DNA from: Reclinomonas americana ATCC 50394
Taxonomy: Eukaryota; Jakobida; Jakobea; Jakobida
NCBI GenBank assembly: GCA_048213135.1
Contig: PS015010.1
Coordinates: forward strand, 1,798,001 to 1,862,000
Length of the DNA stretch: 64,000 nucleotides
Reading direction: 5' to 3'
Below the pieces are notes generated by a model. It did no database searches and was not told the origin of the DNA. It saw only the letters and a list, made by a program, of their open reading frames with translations. Position 1 is the stretch's first letter; each line of letters begins with the position of its first letter. The translations under genes and the position numbers were made by a program. Positions 17,526-25,339 of this stretch are shown here, piece after piece.

Positions 17526-17925
17526 ATGTTAAGAATGACTGGCTGATGTTGAAACTGCCGTTCATGGCTTCGGCGGCACGTACCAGGTGATCCTGCACAT
17601 CAGACAGTTCCATGTGCTGCTGGTCTACCAGGGCGCCAAACCCGTCGTTGAAAGTGGAGAGGGTGAGCATATTTTCACTGAAAATACCAGGGCCGTCGCC
17701 TGCCCTCACCAATTGTACATGGTCTCCCTGGACGATGTACACCTGTATGGTCCTGCCACCCACATTGATGACGTAGTGCATACCGTCAACTTCGCTTTCG
17801 TTGCCGGATGGATGCAGGAATGAGAAATGCGTAACCTGTGAAACCTGGTTACCCGCCAGTTCATGGTCGGTCGGATCAATCGTGTTTTGCTGATCCATGT
17901 CGTCATGTTCCATGTTTTGTTCCAT
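17521..17925 (-). CDS. Acidic protein of unknown function, partner of the Gly/Ala-rich gene
   Basis: A 134-residue acidic protein with no signal peptide or membrane helix. The N-terminal 30 residues are rich in Met, Asp, Gln and Asn (EQNMEHDDMDQQNTIDPTDH) and look disordered; the rest contains beta-like segments (GMHYVINVGGRTIQVYIVQG) and an amphipathic C-terminal helix (LSDVQDHLVRAAEAMNG). It is the first gene of a two-gene unit with the Gly/Ala-rich protein. No family is recognised; a soluble chaperone or regulator of its hydrophobic neighbour is an inference from context only. Confidence 0.7.
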   Translation of the reverse strand: MEQNMEHDDMDQQNTIDPTDHELAGNQVSQVTHFSFLHPSGNESEVDGMHYVINVGGRTIQVYIVQGDHVQLVRAGDGPGIFSENMLTLSTFNDGFGALVDQQHMELSDVQDHLVRAAEAMNGSFNISQSFLTS

Positions 17926-18089
17926 AAGATTTTACTTTTTTAGGATGATAAAATGGTAGTGGTGTACACAGCCCCAAAATATAATAAAGCGGCGTAACGT
18001 AATAGCCCTTCCTCCCAATACCTGCTTATATAAAAGATATTATAGGTAAAAAGAGGATCAGGATAGACGAACCTTACCGGTGAGTAGAT

Positions 18090-18118
18090 AAAAAAGTGAC
18101 CCGCGCTGCAGGTCACTT
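18090..18118 (-). terminator. Intrinsic terminator
   Basis: AAGTGACC / GGTCACTT, 8-base stem with 9-base loop, followed on the minus strand by TTTTTTATC. It ends the 163-residue protein gene. Confidence 0.85.
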
Positions 18119-18142
18119 ATCTGTAATGAAGGGTTATTGTAA

Positions 18143-18634
18143 TTAATTAACGGTACAGCTCACCAGCGGCATATTATCGCCGAGTGTAGATGTGGTAAGG
18201 ATGAGCCCTGTTCCTTTTGAATAGAACCAGTTGTAGCGGGTATTGGCACTGAAAGCTGATCCGTTCACAATGAAACTCATGGCGCCTTCCAGTTCCATTA
18301 CATCATTGTAGGTTTTGCCTTCCACTTCCTTAGTACCGCCTGTTGATTTTACTTCTACGCTCAGCACGCTGTCGATGGTGTTGGCCTTGTATTTAATATC
18401 CCACTTATCACCCGCTGCGGCGCCCTCTTTCAGGAAAGGTTGCATGTTGCCGGCTTCATAACTGTCAGTGAAAAAAGTGTCGCCGTCTTTCTTTACCTGT
18501 ACAGGATTGGGAGCGAGGGAATTCGACATGGTGAAAGCGTCGCCCGACCCGGACTCTACCGTATTGGTAAACGTGCTGCCGTCGTTGTTCTTGTAGGTCC
18601 AGGTATTGCCCGGCGCCAAAGGATAGTATGACAT
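18143..18634 (-). CDS. Hypothetical protein with 'PLAPGNTWTYKN' opening
   Basis: The frame allows a TTG start at 18655, but I prefer ATG at 18634 (163 residues), because CATATTTG at 18654-18661 on the minus strand looks like a promoter -7 box overlapping the TTG. The product starts MSYYPLAPGNTWTYKN and is predicted to be mostly beta, with alternating polar strands up to MPLVSCTVN. Many secreted Bacteroidota proteins share the 'PL..GN.W.Y' opening, but here no signal peptide is seen, so the location is uncertain. Function unknown. It is monocistronic, with a terminator after it. Confidence 0.7.
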   Translation of the reverse strand: MSYYPLAPGNTWTYKNNDGSTFTNTVESGSGDAFTMSNSLAPNPVQVKKDGDTFFTDSYEAGNMQPFLKEGAAAGDKWDIKYKANTIDSVLSVEVKSTGGTKEVEGKTYNDVMELEGAMSFIVNGSAFSANTRYNWFYSKGTGLILTTSTLGDNMPLVSCTVN

Positions 18635-18710
18635 ATCAATGATTTTAGGCGCCAAATATGAAGCGATTGCTCCATATATGCAATACCCCTTTGTGGTAAG
18701 GTATACCTTA

Positions 18711-18747
18711 TATAAAAAGGGTGTAACCTTTTAAAAGATTACACCCT
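18711..18747 (-). terminator. hmgA: Intrinsic terminator of hmgA
   Basis: GGGTGTAA / TTACACCC with further A/T pairs in the stem, followed on the minus strand by TTTTTATAT. It starts about 20 bases after the hmgA stop. Confidence 0.88.
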
Positions 18748-18767
18748 CCGGAAAAAAGAATACAGTT

Positions 18768-19925
18768 TTACTCGGCCCAGCTCATCACATAACCTTCATT
18801 TTCGATGCCGATTGCATCTACGGTCAGTTGCAGCGGGTGAAAAGTGTCTACCATTACCGCCAGTTCCTTTGTTTCTTTGGCGCCGATGCTTTTTTTAACA
18901 GCGCCGGGATGCGGCCCGTGCGGAATACCAGCGGGATGCAGGGTGATCATACCCCGGGTCACGTTCTTACGGCTCATGAAATCCCCGTCCACATAGTACA
19001 ATACTTCATCACTGTCAATATTGCTGTGGTTGTAAGGGGCAGGTATCGCTTCGGGGTGATAGTCGAATAACCGCGGGCAGAAAGAACACACCACGAAATT
19101 ATTCGCTTCAAACGTCTGGTGTACCGGTGGCGGCTGGTGTACCCTGCCGGTAATAGGTTCAAAATCGTGAATGGAAAAAGCGAAAGGATAACAGCACCCG
19201 TCCCACCCGATCACATCAAAAGGATGGTGGGCATAATGAATGCCATACAGCATGCCTTTCTTTTTTGTTTTGATAAGAAAATCACCCGCCTCATCAAAAG
19301 TTTGCAGGTTATGCGGCGCCCTGATGTCCCTTTCACAATAAGGTGAATGCTCCAGCAGCTGACCGTATTTGCTCAGGTAGCGTTTGGGGTAGCGGATCGG
19401 GCTGAAAGATTCTACAATAAAGAGCCGGTTATCCGTTGTGTTAAAATCAATCTGATAAATAGTACCTCTTGGAATTAAGAGATAGTCGCCATAGGCAAAA
19501 TCCAGCTGACCGTACTGCGTTTTAAGTACCCCGCTCCCTTCGTGCACAAAGATCATTTCATCGGCATCAGCGTTCTTATAAAAATAACCGGACATACTTT
19601 CCTGTGGTGCGGCCAGTACAATGTGGCAGTCGTTATTCACCAGCACAGGCTTGCGGCTTTGCAGGAAATCCTTTTCCGGTTTAATCTTAAACCCTTCCAG
19701 GCTGCGGTGCATCAGCATTTTTTCTTCGGCCACCACGGGCTGTACATTTACAGGCGTATCGGTTTTGATGATCTCGGTGGGCGGGTAATTGTGGTACAAT
19801 ATGGAGTAGTCGTTACTGAAACCCTCGGTGCTGAACAATTGTTCTGAATACAGTTCGCCATCGGGTTTGCGGAACTGTGTATGACGTTTATGGGGTATGT
19901 TACCCAAACTATGATAATGCGGCAT
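18768..19925 (-). CDS. hmgA: Homogentisate 1,2-dioxygenase
   Basis: This non-haem iron enzyme opens the ring of homogentisate to maleylacetoacetate in tyrosine and phenylalanine breakdown. At 385 residues it is the shorter bacterial form. Two cupin domains are seen: an N-terminal one with EMIFVHEGSGVLKTQYGQLD and DYLLIPRGTIYQID, and a C-terminal catalytic one with HYAHHPFDVIGWDGCCYPF and the iron-ligand region HQPPPVHQTFE and PAGIPHGPHPGA. No maleylacetoacetate isomerase or fumarylacetoacetase gene lies beside it, so the rest of the pathway is elsewhere. The gene is monocistronic; its upstream region carries a TTTGAAAA repeat. Confidence 0.96.
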   Translation of the reverse strand: MPHYHSLGNIPHKRHTQFRKPDGELYSEQLFSTEGFSNDYSILYHNYPPTEIIKTDTPVNVQPVVAEEKMLMHRSLEGFKIKPEKDFLQSRKPVLVNNDCHIVLAAPQESMSGYFYKNADADEMIFVHEGSGVLKTQYGQLDFAYGDYLLIPRGTIYQIDFNTTDNRLFIVESFSPIRYPKRYLSKYGQLLEHSPYCERDIRAPHNLQTFDEAGDFLIKTKKKGMLYGIHYAHHPFDVIGWDGCCYPFAFSIHDFEPITGRVHQPPPVHQTFEANNFVVCSFCPRLFDYHPEAIPAPYNHSNIDSDEVLYYVDGDFMSRKNVTRGMITLHPAGIPHGPHPGAVKKSIGAKETKELAVMVDTFHPLQLTVDAIGIENEGYVMSWAE

Positions 19926-19927
19926 GA

Positions 19928-19968
19928 TAATAATTTGAAAATTTGAAAATGGCTCGATTTGAAAATGC
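19928..19968. repeat. TTTGAAAA short-word repeat
   Basis: ATTTGAAAATTTGAAAATGG followed by CGATTTGAAAATGCGG, three copies of TTTGAAAA directly upstream of hmgA. It resembles the rpoA-rplQ gap repeat at 9899-9974. Confidence 0.6.
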
Positions 19969-20129
19969 GGATGAAACCGTTATCCGGTATCCCATATCCT
20001 CAATCAATACCCCTTACACAGGGCCAGCATCAGGAAATAGTATTTCCAGTCCCGCTTGTCGATATAATAAGTGAAGTTGCGGTGGAATGGCATATGCTGC
20101 AATTGTTCCTGTAAATTTACGGCTAAATA

Positions 20130-20633
20130 TTGATACACTTGACCAGGATCGGACTGATAGCGGATACACACGGGTTTCTTGATGAGACGGTAGCCCTCCA
20201 TTTTAAGGATTGCGACGAGATATGGCATGCCGGCGATTTTGGCGAAGGCGGCGTCATTGAATCGCTGCGGCAGATCAAGCCTTTACGCGGTGTATACGGC
20301 AATATCGACAGCGCCCTTATCCGCCCCCATTTCCCGGAGCAGCTGGTGTTTTATTGCGAAGATGTAAAAGTGATGATGCGGCATATCGGAGGCTATCCGC
20401 CCAGGTATAATCCCGCTACAAAAAAAGAACTGCTGTTGCACCGGCCCAGCCTGTTCATCAGCGGGCACTCCCATATCCTGAAAGTGATGTACGACGATGC
20501 ACTTCAGTGCCTGCATATGAACCCCGGCGCTGCGGGTAAACAGGGATGGCATAAGGTACGTACACTGATCCGTTTTGTTGTTGACGGGAAGAATATGAAG
20601 GATTGTGAGGTGATAGAGTTAGGGGGCAGGTAA
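20130..20633 (+). CDS. YfcE/MJ0936-family metallophosphoesterase
   Basis: A 167-residue cytoplasmic phosphodiesterase of the small calcineurin-like family. The metal-binding motifs are in order: GLIADTHG (D12, H14), EIWHAGDFGEGG, RGVYGNIDS (N and D), MRHIGG and FISGHSHI with NPGAAG. These coordinate two metal ions that hydrolyse phosphodiesters. No ATG precedes the first motif; the start is TTG at 20130, or TTG at 20139. The stop codon TAA is the beginning of an AATTACGAATT repeat. The physiological substrate in this family is generally unknown. Confidence 0.86.
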   Translation: MIHLTRIGLIADTHGFLDETVALHFKDCDEIWHAGDFGEGGVIESLRQIKPLRGVYGNIDSALIRPHFPEQLVFYCEDVKVMMRHIGGYPPRYNPATKKELLLHRPSLFISGHSHILKVMYDDALQCLHMNPGAAGKQGWHKVRTLIRFVVDGKNMKDCEVIELGGR

Positions 20634-20656
20634 TTACGAATTATCAATTACGAATT
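20631..20656. repeat. AATTACGAATT repeat, two copies
   Basis: Exact AATTACGAATT at 20632-20642 and 20646-20656, starting on the stop codon of the phosphoesterase gene. Confidence 0.8.
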
Positions 20657-20658
20657 TT

Positions 20659-20736
20659 ATCCTGAGCGAAACGAAGGATCTCTATGGAACGATGGATTAC
20701 ACCGCAGAGAAAGAAGGCCGCGGAGGTTACGCGGAG
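20659..20736. repeat. CCTGAGCGAAACGAAGGATCT and CGCGGAG-type intergenic repeats
   Basis: TCCTGAGCGAAACGAAGGAT at 20660-20679 and CCGCAGAGAAAGAAGGCCGC / GGAGGTTACGCGGAG at 20702-20736 are words seen scattered in intergenic DNA of many Bacteroidota. They fill the gap between the convergent phosphoesterase and metalloprotease genes (20634-20778), where I see no gene. Confidence 0.5.
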
Positions 20737-20778
20737 CATCTTCACATCAACCCATCTCCAAATCATCACATTAAATTA

Positions 20779-21531
20779 TTACTTCCCGCCGTTGGCAGTA
20801 AGATCTGCCCTGCAATTGGCATCCAGTACCGGGATGTTGCCTGTTGACAAAGGTCCCATGATATCGGTGACCTGTGCCTGGTAATACATCAGGCAGGCGG
20901 TATTGGAACAGTGTTTGGCGTGTGCGCCGTCTTCGTGGGTGGTCTGCATGGCAGACCCGAGGTTAACAAGGCCGAGTATATGTCCCATCTCGTGCTCCAG
21001 CACGGTGGTCTCCAGTTTGGTTCGTGTGGGTTTCCCCAGTCCGCCGGAATTGTCCACGATCTTCCTGCCGAATAAAGCCATGGAGGTATTCCTGTAGGCG
21101 TAACCCAGCACATTGGAAGTGGTGTAATTTCCGTCGAGGTAAAGAAAATGTATGCCCAGTTGCGTGCCTGATGTGTATACGGTGCGGTTATCTTTCTCCA
21201 GTGCCGCCACATCCGCATCGCTGTATACCGTTTTACCACCGGATGCGATCCCCGTTTGTACGACACTTATGCCACCGGGCTTATTGCAAAGCAGGTTGAT
21301 AAATGCCACGAGATTGTTTACCGATGCCGCGTCGGGCTGAACACCGGGCATGTACTGTATCTCGATGGTAACAGAGTTGTAGCGGGAAGCGCTCAAAAGA
21401 TCATTGGCAGATGCGCCGATGGCCTTTTTGTTTTCGCTGTAAACCGCTGAGCTGCTGTCGGTTTTGGAACAACCTGCAGCAAATACAAGGAATAAGGAAA
21501 TGGAAATAAAGCGGGTGGCCAGTTTGGTCAT
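20779..21531 (-). CDS. Metzincin-type zinc metalloprotease lipoprotein
   Basis: A 250-residue lipoprotein (signal ending FVFAAGC, C21) on the cell envelope. The zinc-binding motif LEHEMGHILGLVNLG near 178-192 fits HExxHxxGxxx(G/H/D), with the general base E, and CLMYYQ downstream supplies a methionine turn, so it belongs to the metzincins, close to the 'membrane metalloprotease' group. Nearby HEDGAHAKHCSNTAC has extra His and Cys residues that may give the third ligand or a disulfide. No propeptide cysteine switch is evident. It is monocistronic; TATTTTCG, a near match to a -7 box, lies upstream. Substrate unknown. Confidence 0.82.
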   Translation of the reverse strand: MTKLATRFISISLFLVFAAGCSKTDSSSAVYSENKKAIGASANDLLSASRYNSVTIEIQYMPGVQPDAASVNNLVAFINLLCNKPGGISVVQTGIASGGKTVYSDADVAALEKDNRTVYTSGTQLGIHFLYLDGNYTTSNVLGYAYRNTSMALFGRKIVDNSGGLGKPTRTKLETTVLEHEMGHILGLVNLGSAMQTTHEDGAHAKHCSNTACLMYYQAQVTDIMGPLSTGNIPVLDANCRADLTANGGK

Positions 21532-21621
21532 ATCACTGGTTTCCGCACCCTACGAAAATATCGTGCCACAATTTGCAGAACGGAAAAAAATCGGGAAAAG
21601 AATTTCGGATCCGGCTTCTTT

Positions 21622-22728
21622 TTATTCTACCCAATCGGCGATAAAAATATTGGTATCCCTTGTGCCGCCGTTGTTACGGTTGCTGCAGAAGATGATCTTT
21701 TTACCGTCTGGACTGAACATAGGAAAAGCGTCGAATGATCTTTCCTGGGAGATCTTTTCGAGACCGCTGCCATCTTCATTAATGGTATACAGGTTGAAAG
21801 GAAATCCGCGTTTGCTCTGGTGGTTGCTGGCGAAAATAATGCGTTTGCTGTCAGGCATATAGGCCGGCGCCCAGTTGGCATTGCCGAAATGCGTTACCTG
21901 CCTGATGTTGGAGCCATCGGCATTGGCGATGTACACTTCCATATTGGTAGGTGCTACCAGGTTCTCGGCGAGCAGCTCTTTGTATTCTTTTACATCGGCC
22001 TCTGTTTTTGGCCTGCTTGCCCTCCAGATGACCTTGGTACCATCGGGACTGAACCAGGCACCGCCGTCATATCCGAGTTCATTAGTGATCTTTTTTTCTT
22101 TGCCGCTTTTCAGGTCCATGATATACAGATCAATATCTCCGTCTTTGGTGCTGGTGTAAATCATTTTTTTACCGTCGGGGCTCAGGGTTGCTTCCGCGTC
22201 GTAGCCTTTGCTTTTGGTAAGTTGTTTAACAATTTTACCATTCAGATCGGCCATGAAAATATCCATGGAGTTGTACAATGGCCAGATGTATTTATTGCCA
22301 TATTTTTTACGATCAGGAACCGGCGGGCAACTGTCAGCCGCCAGGTGTGTGCTGGCATAGATCACGTGTTTGCCGTCTTTTGTAAAAGCGCCGCAGGTAG
22401 TACGACCGGTGCCGGTGCTTACCAGTTTGGGTTCAAATTTTTCATCGGGTGATGTGGGTACCTTACCGATCCACATCTGGTCACACATAATACCTTCTTT
22501 AGGATTGGTTTTCTGGAAGATGATCCATTTACCGTCGAAGCTGAAATAGGCTTCGGCATTGTCGCCACCAAAAGTGAGCTGCCTTACATTGGCAAAATGT
22601 TTTTCACCGGCAAAATGAATGCTGTCATTCAGCGGTTGAAAGGTTGTACCGGCAGAATGCCTGCTGGTAAAGGATAACAGGGAAATACCTGCAATAGCCG
22701 TGGCGGATAAAAGGGTCCATTTTTTCAT
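21622..22728 (-). CDS. Secreted TolB-like (PD40) beta-propeller protein
   Basis: The start is placed at 22728 (368 residues), which gives a clean signal peptide (MKKWTLLSATAIAGISLLSF); the open frame extends 37 codons further but runs through a promoter. Five or six PD40 repeats are visible with the pattern F.FDGKWI.FQ, LSPDGKKMIYTSTKDGDIDLY, FSPDGTKVIWRASR, MPDSKRIIFASNHQS, FSPDGKKIIFCSNRN. Such propellers are found in TolB and in periplasmic peptidase-associated proteins and act as scaffolds. No catalytic domain is attached. It is divergently transcribed from a TPR lipoprotein. Confidence 0.85.
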   Translation of the reverse strand: MKKWTLLSATAIAGISLLSFTSRHSAGTTFQPLNDSIHFAGEKHFANVRQLTFGGDNAEAYFSFDGKWIIFQKTNPKEGIMCDQMWIGKVPTSPDEKFEPKLVSTGTGRTTCGAFTKDGKHVIYASTHLAADSCPPVPDRKKYGNKYIWPLYNSMDIFMADLNGKIVKQLTKSKGYDAEATLSPDGKKMIYTSTKDGDIDLYIMDLKSGKEKKITNELGYDGGAWFSPDGTKVIWRASRPKTEADVKEYKELLAENLVAPTNMEVYIANADGSNIRQVTHFGNANWAPAYMPDSKRIIFASNHQSKRGFPFNLYTINEDGSGLEKISQERSFDAFPMFSPDGKKIIFCSNRNNGGTRDTNIFIADWVE

Positions 22729-22745
22729 CTTCTCGAATTTGGCGG

Positions 22746-22753
22746 CAAAGTTA
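22746..22753 (-). promoter_or_regulatory. -7 promoter element of the propeller gene
   Basis: TAACTTTG on the minus strand, followed by CCGCC, 18 bases ahead of the ATG. It matches TAnnTTTG exactly. Confidence 0.6.
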
Positions 22754-22822
22754 CCAGATGACCACCTCCCGATTGTCAGGAAATTGTCATTCCCCTTATT
22801 CTGAAGTTCCCTAAATAGACTG

Positions 22823-22830
22823 TATTTTTG
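22823..22830 (+). promoter_or_regulatory. -7 promoter element of the TPR lipoprotein gene
   Basis: TATTTTTG matches TAnnTTTG and ends 8 bases before the ATG, so the transcript would be almost leaderless. Confidence 0.5.
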
Positions 22831-22838
22831 CAGCAGCA

Positions 22839-23636
22839 ATGAAACAACTGACCTTTTTTGTACTGACCCTGCTGGTCATTTCCTGCAATAACAACCATAG
22901 TGATCAACCTGCTGCAAAGCCTGATAACCTTTCTGCACGTGAAAAAGAACTGAGGGCCGCTATCGCACAACATCCCGACTCATTGATCCTGACTGAAAAT
23001 CTTGTACAGTACTTCCGGGAGAACGGCAATTACGATATGGCCATCGCCGAAACCAATAAGGCCATTGCCAAAGACAGCAATAACCCGAGGCTCTGGGACA
23101 TCAAAGCCAATCTTCATTTTGAGGATGGCGATACCAGCAACGCGATACACGCTTTTGAAAAAGCGATCGACATCTTTCCCAACCCGGAATACATCATGGC
23201 GCTGGGTTCCATTTATGCGCAAACACGCAACCCGCAAGCCCTGGTCATGGCCGATGCCCTGCTCATTGGAGGAAAAGCCCGTGCTGATAAAGAAGCCATC
23301 TTTATCAAAGGCCTGTATTATACATATACCGGTGATAAAGCCAAAGCCATCGCTTACTTCGACCAGTGTATGAAAATGGATTATACTTTCATGCTGGCTT
23401 ACCGCGAAAAAGGTATTGCCCTGTATGATAGCGGCAAATACCAGGAAGCGCTGGATGTGCTGGAAAAAGCAATAACGGTGCAAAACAGTTATGACGAAGC
23501 CTATTACTGGGCCGGCCGCTGCCTGGAAAAACTGGGCCGCAGCGCCGATGCTGTGGAAGCTTATAAAACAGCGCTGGCTTACAGTCCTGATTATATTGAA
23601 GCACGGGATGCTTTGTCGAGACTGGGTGCGAAGTAA
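22839..23636 (+). CDS. TPR-repeat lipoprotein
   Basis: A 265-residue lipoprotein (signal ending LLVISC, C16) followed by tetratricopeptide repeats, at least five, for example NYDMAIAETNKAIAKDSNNP, DTSNAIHAFEKAIDIFPNP, KAKAIAYFDQCMKMDY, KYQEALDVLEKAITVQNSYD and RSADAVEAYKTALAYSPDY. TPR domains mediate protein contacts; the envelope location and lack of any catalytic part suggest an assembly or scaffold role. It may be co-transcribed with rpe, 64 bases downstream. Its stop codon lies at a partial AATTACGAAT repeat. Confidence 0.85.
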   Translation: MKQLTFFVLTLLVISCNNNHSDQPAAKPDNLSAREKELRAAIAQHPDSLILTENLVQYFRENGNYDMAIAETNKAIAKDSNNPRLWDIKANLHFEDGDTSNAIHAFEKAIDIFPNPEYIMALGSIYAQTRNPQALVMADALLIGGKARADKEAIFIKGLYYTYTGDKAKAIAYFDQCMKMDYTFMLAYREKGIALYDSGKYQEALDVLEKAITVQNSYDEAYYWAGRCLEKLGRSADAVEAYKTALAYSPDYIEARDALSRLGAK

Positions 23637-23699
23637 TTAATTACGAATGATATTGCGGCTTAAGATTTAAAATTTATTATTTAGAATTTAATATTACAA
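23634..23699. repeat. AATTACGAAT plus AT-rich short-word repeat
   Basis: TAATTAATTACGAATGA from the stop codon, then TAAGATTTAAAATTTATTAT and TTAGAATTTAATATTAC up to the rpe start. This is the same kind of intergenic sequence as elsewhere in the window. Confidence 0.5.
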
Positions 23700-23700
23700 T

Positions 23701-24348
23701 ATGCCACTGATTGCCCCTTCTCTTTTATCTGCCAACTTTCTTGATCTTACTGCTGACTGTAAAATGCTGAACGAAAGCCAGGCCGACTGGTATCACCTGG
23801 ATGTGATGGACGGACGCTTTGTTCCCAACATCAGTTTTGGGCCGATGCTGGTGGAGTTTTTCAGGAAAGCAACAACCAAGGTTTGCGATGTTCATTTAAT
23901 GATAGAAGAACCGGGCAATTACGCGGAAGCCTTTAAAAAAGCCGGCGCTGATAACCTTACTGTACACATAGAAGCCTGCACCCACCTGCACCGCAACATA
24001 CAGCAGATCAAATCGCTGGGCATGAATGCAGGCGTAGCCGTTAACCCGCACACGCCTGTAGAAGCGCTTAAAGATATTTTGCACGACATTGACCTGGTTT
24101 GCCTGATGAGCGTAAACCCCGGCTTTGGTGGACAGGCTTTCATTCCTCATACCATCGAAAAAATAAAAACGCTGCGCAGGATGATTGATGAACGTTCGCT
24201 TGATGTGAAGATCGAGATCGACGGTGGGGTTACGCTGGACAATGCCAGGGCTATCATCGCGGCAGGCGCTGATGTGCTGGTAGCCGGCAACACGGTCTTT
24301 AAATCCGCAGACCCGGCAGCAACCATCGCGGCGCTTAAAGCTATTTAG
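23701..24348 (+). CDS. rpe: Ribulose-phosphate 3-epimerase
   Basis: This enzyme interconverts ribulose 5-phosphate and xylulose 5-phosphate in the pentose phosphate pathway. The 215-residue TIM barrel has LIAPSLLSANF at the start, the catalytic/metal motif WYHLDVMDGRFVPNISFGP, DVHLMIEEP, SVNPGFGGQAFIP, and KIEIDGGV with phosphate-binding AAGADVLVAGNTVF. All metal ligands (H35, D37 in HLDVMDG, H in VHLM, D in EIDGG) are present. It is convergent with a lipoprotein gene. Confidence 0.97.
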   Translation: MPLIAPSLLSANFLDLTADCKMLNESQADWYHLDVMDGRFVPNISFGPMLVEFFRKATTKVCDVHLMIEEPGNYAEAFKKAGADNLTVHIEACTHLHRNIQQIKSLGMNAGVAVNPHTPVEALKDILHDIDLVCLMSVNPGFGGQAFIPHTIEKIKTLRRMIDERSLDVKIEIDGGVTLDNARAIIAAGADVLVAGNTVFKSADPAATIAALKAI

Positions 24349-24376
24349 TATCGGGATCCCTGGTTGAAACGCATGC

Positions 24377-25276
24377 TCAGAGCGAATCGGTCATTTTTTC
24401 CATCTGACGCAATACGCCTGCATTCAGCACAAGCCAGTTCTCATCTTTATCACCCCATTTGTATTTTTTGCTGATGAGGCGGTCCATGAATTCGTAGGCC
24501 CGGTCTGCATCTTTAGCATTATAAAAAATGGCTTCCCAGCTTTTTTCAAGGTCTTCTTTCTTTTGCAGGTGAATGCCACCAGCATACCATTTGAGACAAC
24601 CGGGTAATCCGTAAAAAGAAATGTCCGCTGAATTGCGGTGATGATTATCGGTATACAGCAGGTAATAAAAATGAAGACAGCCTTTCAACCGTTTAAGAAG
24701 TTCCGCGTCAGTTTCAGACGACCTGGCCGGCTCCCGCCAGCGCATGTTATCCGCGTAAAAAGGATCATCAGCCTTATTTTTATTCACCAGTCCATCCGCC
24801 TTATAGTATACATTCTTCGCTCCTTCTTCCTGCTTTTTCAACACCAGTTCATCAAAGGATATGGCCATGATCTTATAGATGGTGGTTGATCCTTTAAAAG
24901 TCATGTAAATGAGTTTGTTCTTTTCGTCAAGATTCCAGGTACCGATCTCCATATGGTCACGCGGATCTTTTACCGCATAACTGTTCTCATACAAATAGAA
25001 TCCCCGCAGGGGCAGTTCCAGTTTGCTGCCGTAGCCGCTTGCCCTTATCGATTCATCATCGTCTTTATTATCCCATCGCTGCGCCAGCAGTTGCGCCATA
25101 TTTTCCGAGGTTGAAATATCAGTAATGGAATCCTTATTGATACCCTTCCTGTCGCCGGCCTTGTAAGAGATCGTCGTTTCTTCCTTTTTATCGCTTTTTG
25201 GGCTGCTGCATTCTGTAAGCATAACGATGCCCAGCACCGCGGACAGCCATTTTCCCGCCTGTAAAACACTTTTCAT
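24377..25276 (-). CDS. Uncharacterised lipoprotein
   Basis: The start is placed at 25276 (299 residues) because it gives a lipoprotein signal MKSVLQAGKWLSAVLGIVML ending in TEC-S (C23); the open frame continues 20 codons upstream but runs into the divergent promoter region. The mature part is charged, with a beta region (GFYLYENSYAVKDPRDHMEI, GTWNLDEKNKLIYMTF) followed by a helical C-terminus (EKSWEAIFYNAKDADRAYEF). I do not recognise a family. It is divergent from a TonB receptor gene and shares a 63-base gap in which both strands have near matches to -7 boxes. Confidence 0.75.
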   Translation of the reverse strand: MKSVLQAGKWLSAVLGIVMLTECSSPKSDKKEETTISYKAGDRKGINKDSITDISTSENMAQLLAQRWDNKDDDESIRASGYGSKLELPLRGFYLYENSYAVKDPRDHMEIGTWNLDEKNKLIYMTFKGSTTIYKIMAISFDELVLKKQEEGAKNVYYKADGLVNKNKADDPFYADNMRWREPARSSETDAELLKRLKGCLHFYYLLYTDNHHRNSADISFYGLPGCLKWYAGGIHLQKKEDLEKSWEAIFYNAKDADRAYEFMDRLISKKYKWGDKDENWLVLNAGVLRQMEKMTDSL

Positions 25277-25339
25277 TATTATCAAATTAAGTCTGCAAAG
25301 GTTGGCGAATATACCCCTAAAATCTTTTACCTTCATAGC

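Noticed and set aside
20004-20228. 74-codon minus-strand frame overlapping the phosphoesterase start
   Set aside because: It runs antisense to the conserved DTHG motif of the phosphoesterase gene; its final 29 codons lie in intergenic DNA with no recognisable family.
22729-22839. Extending the TolB-like gene upstream
   Set aside because: The extension passes through the -7 promoter box and removes the signal peptide from the N-terminus.
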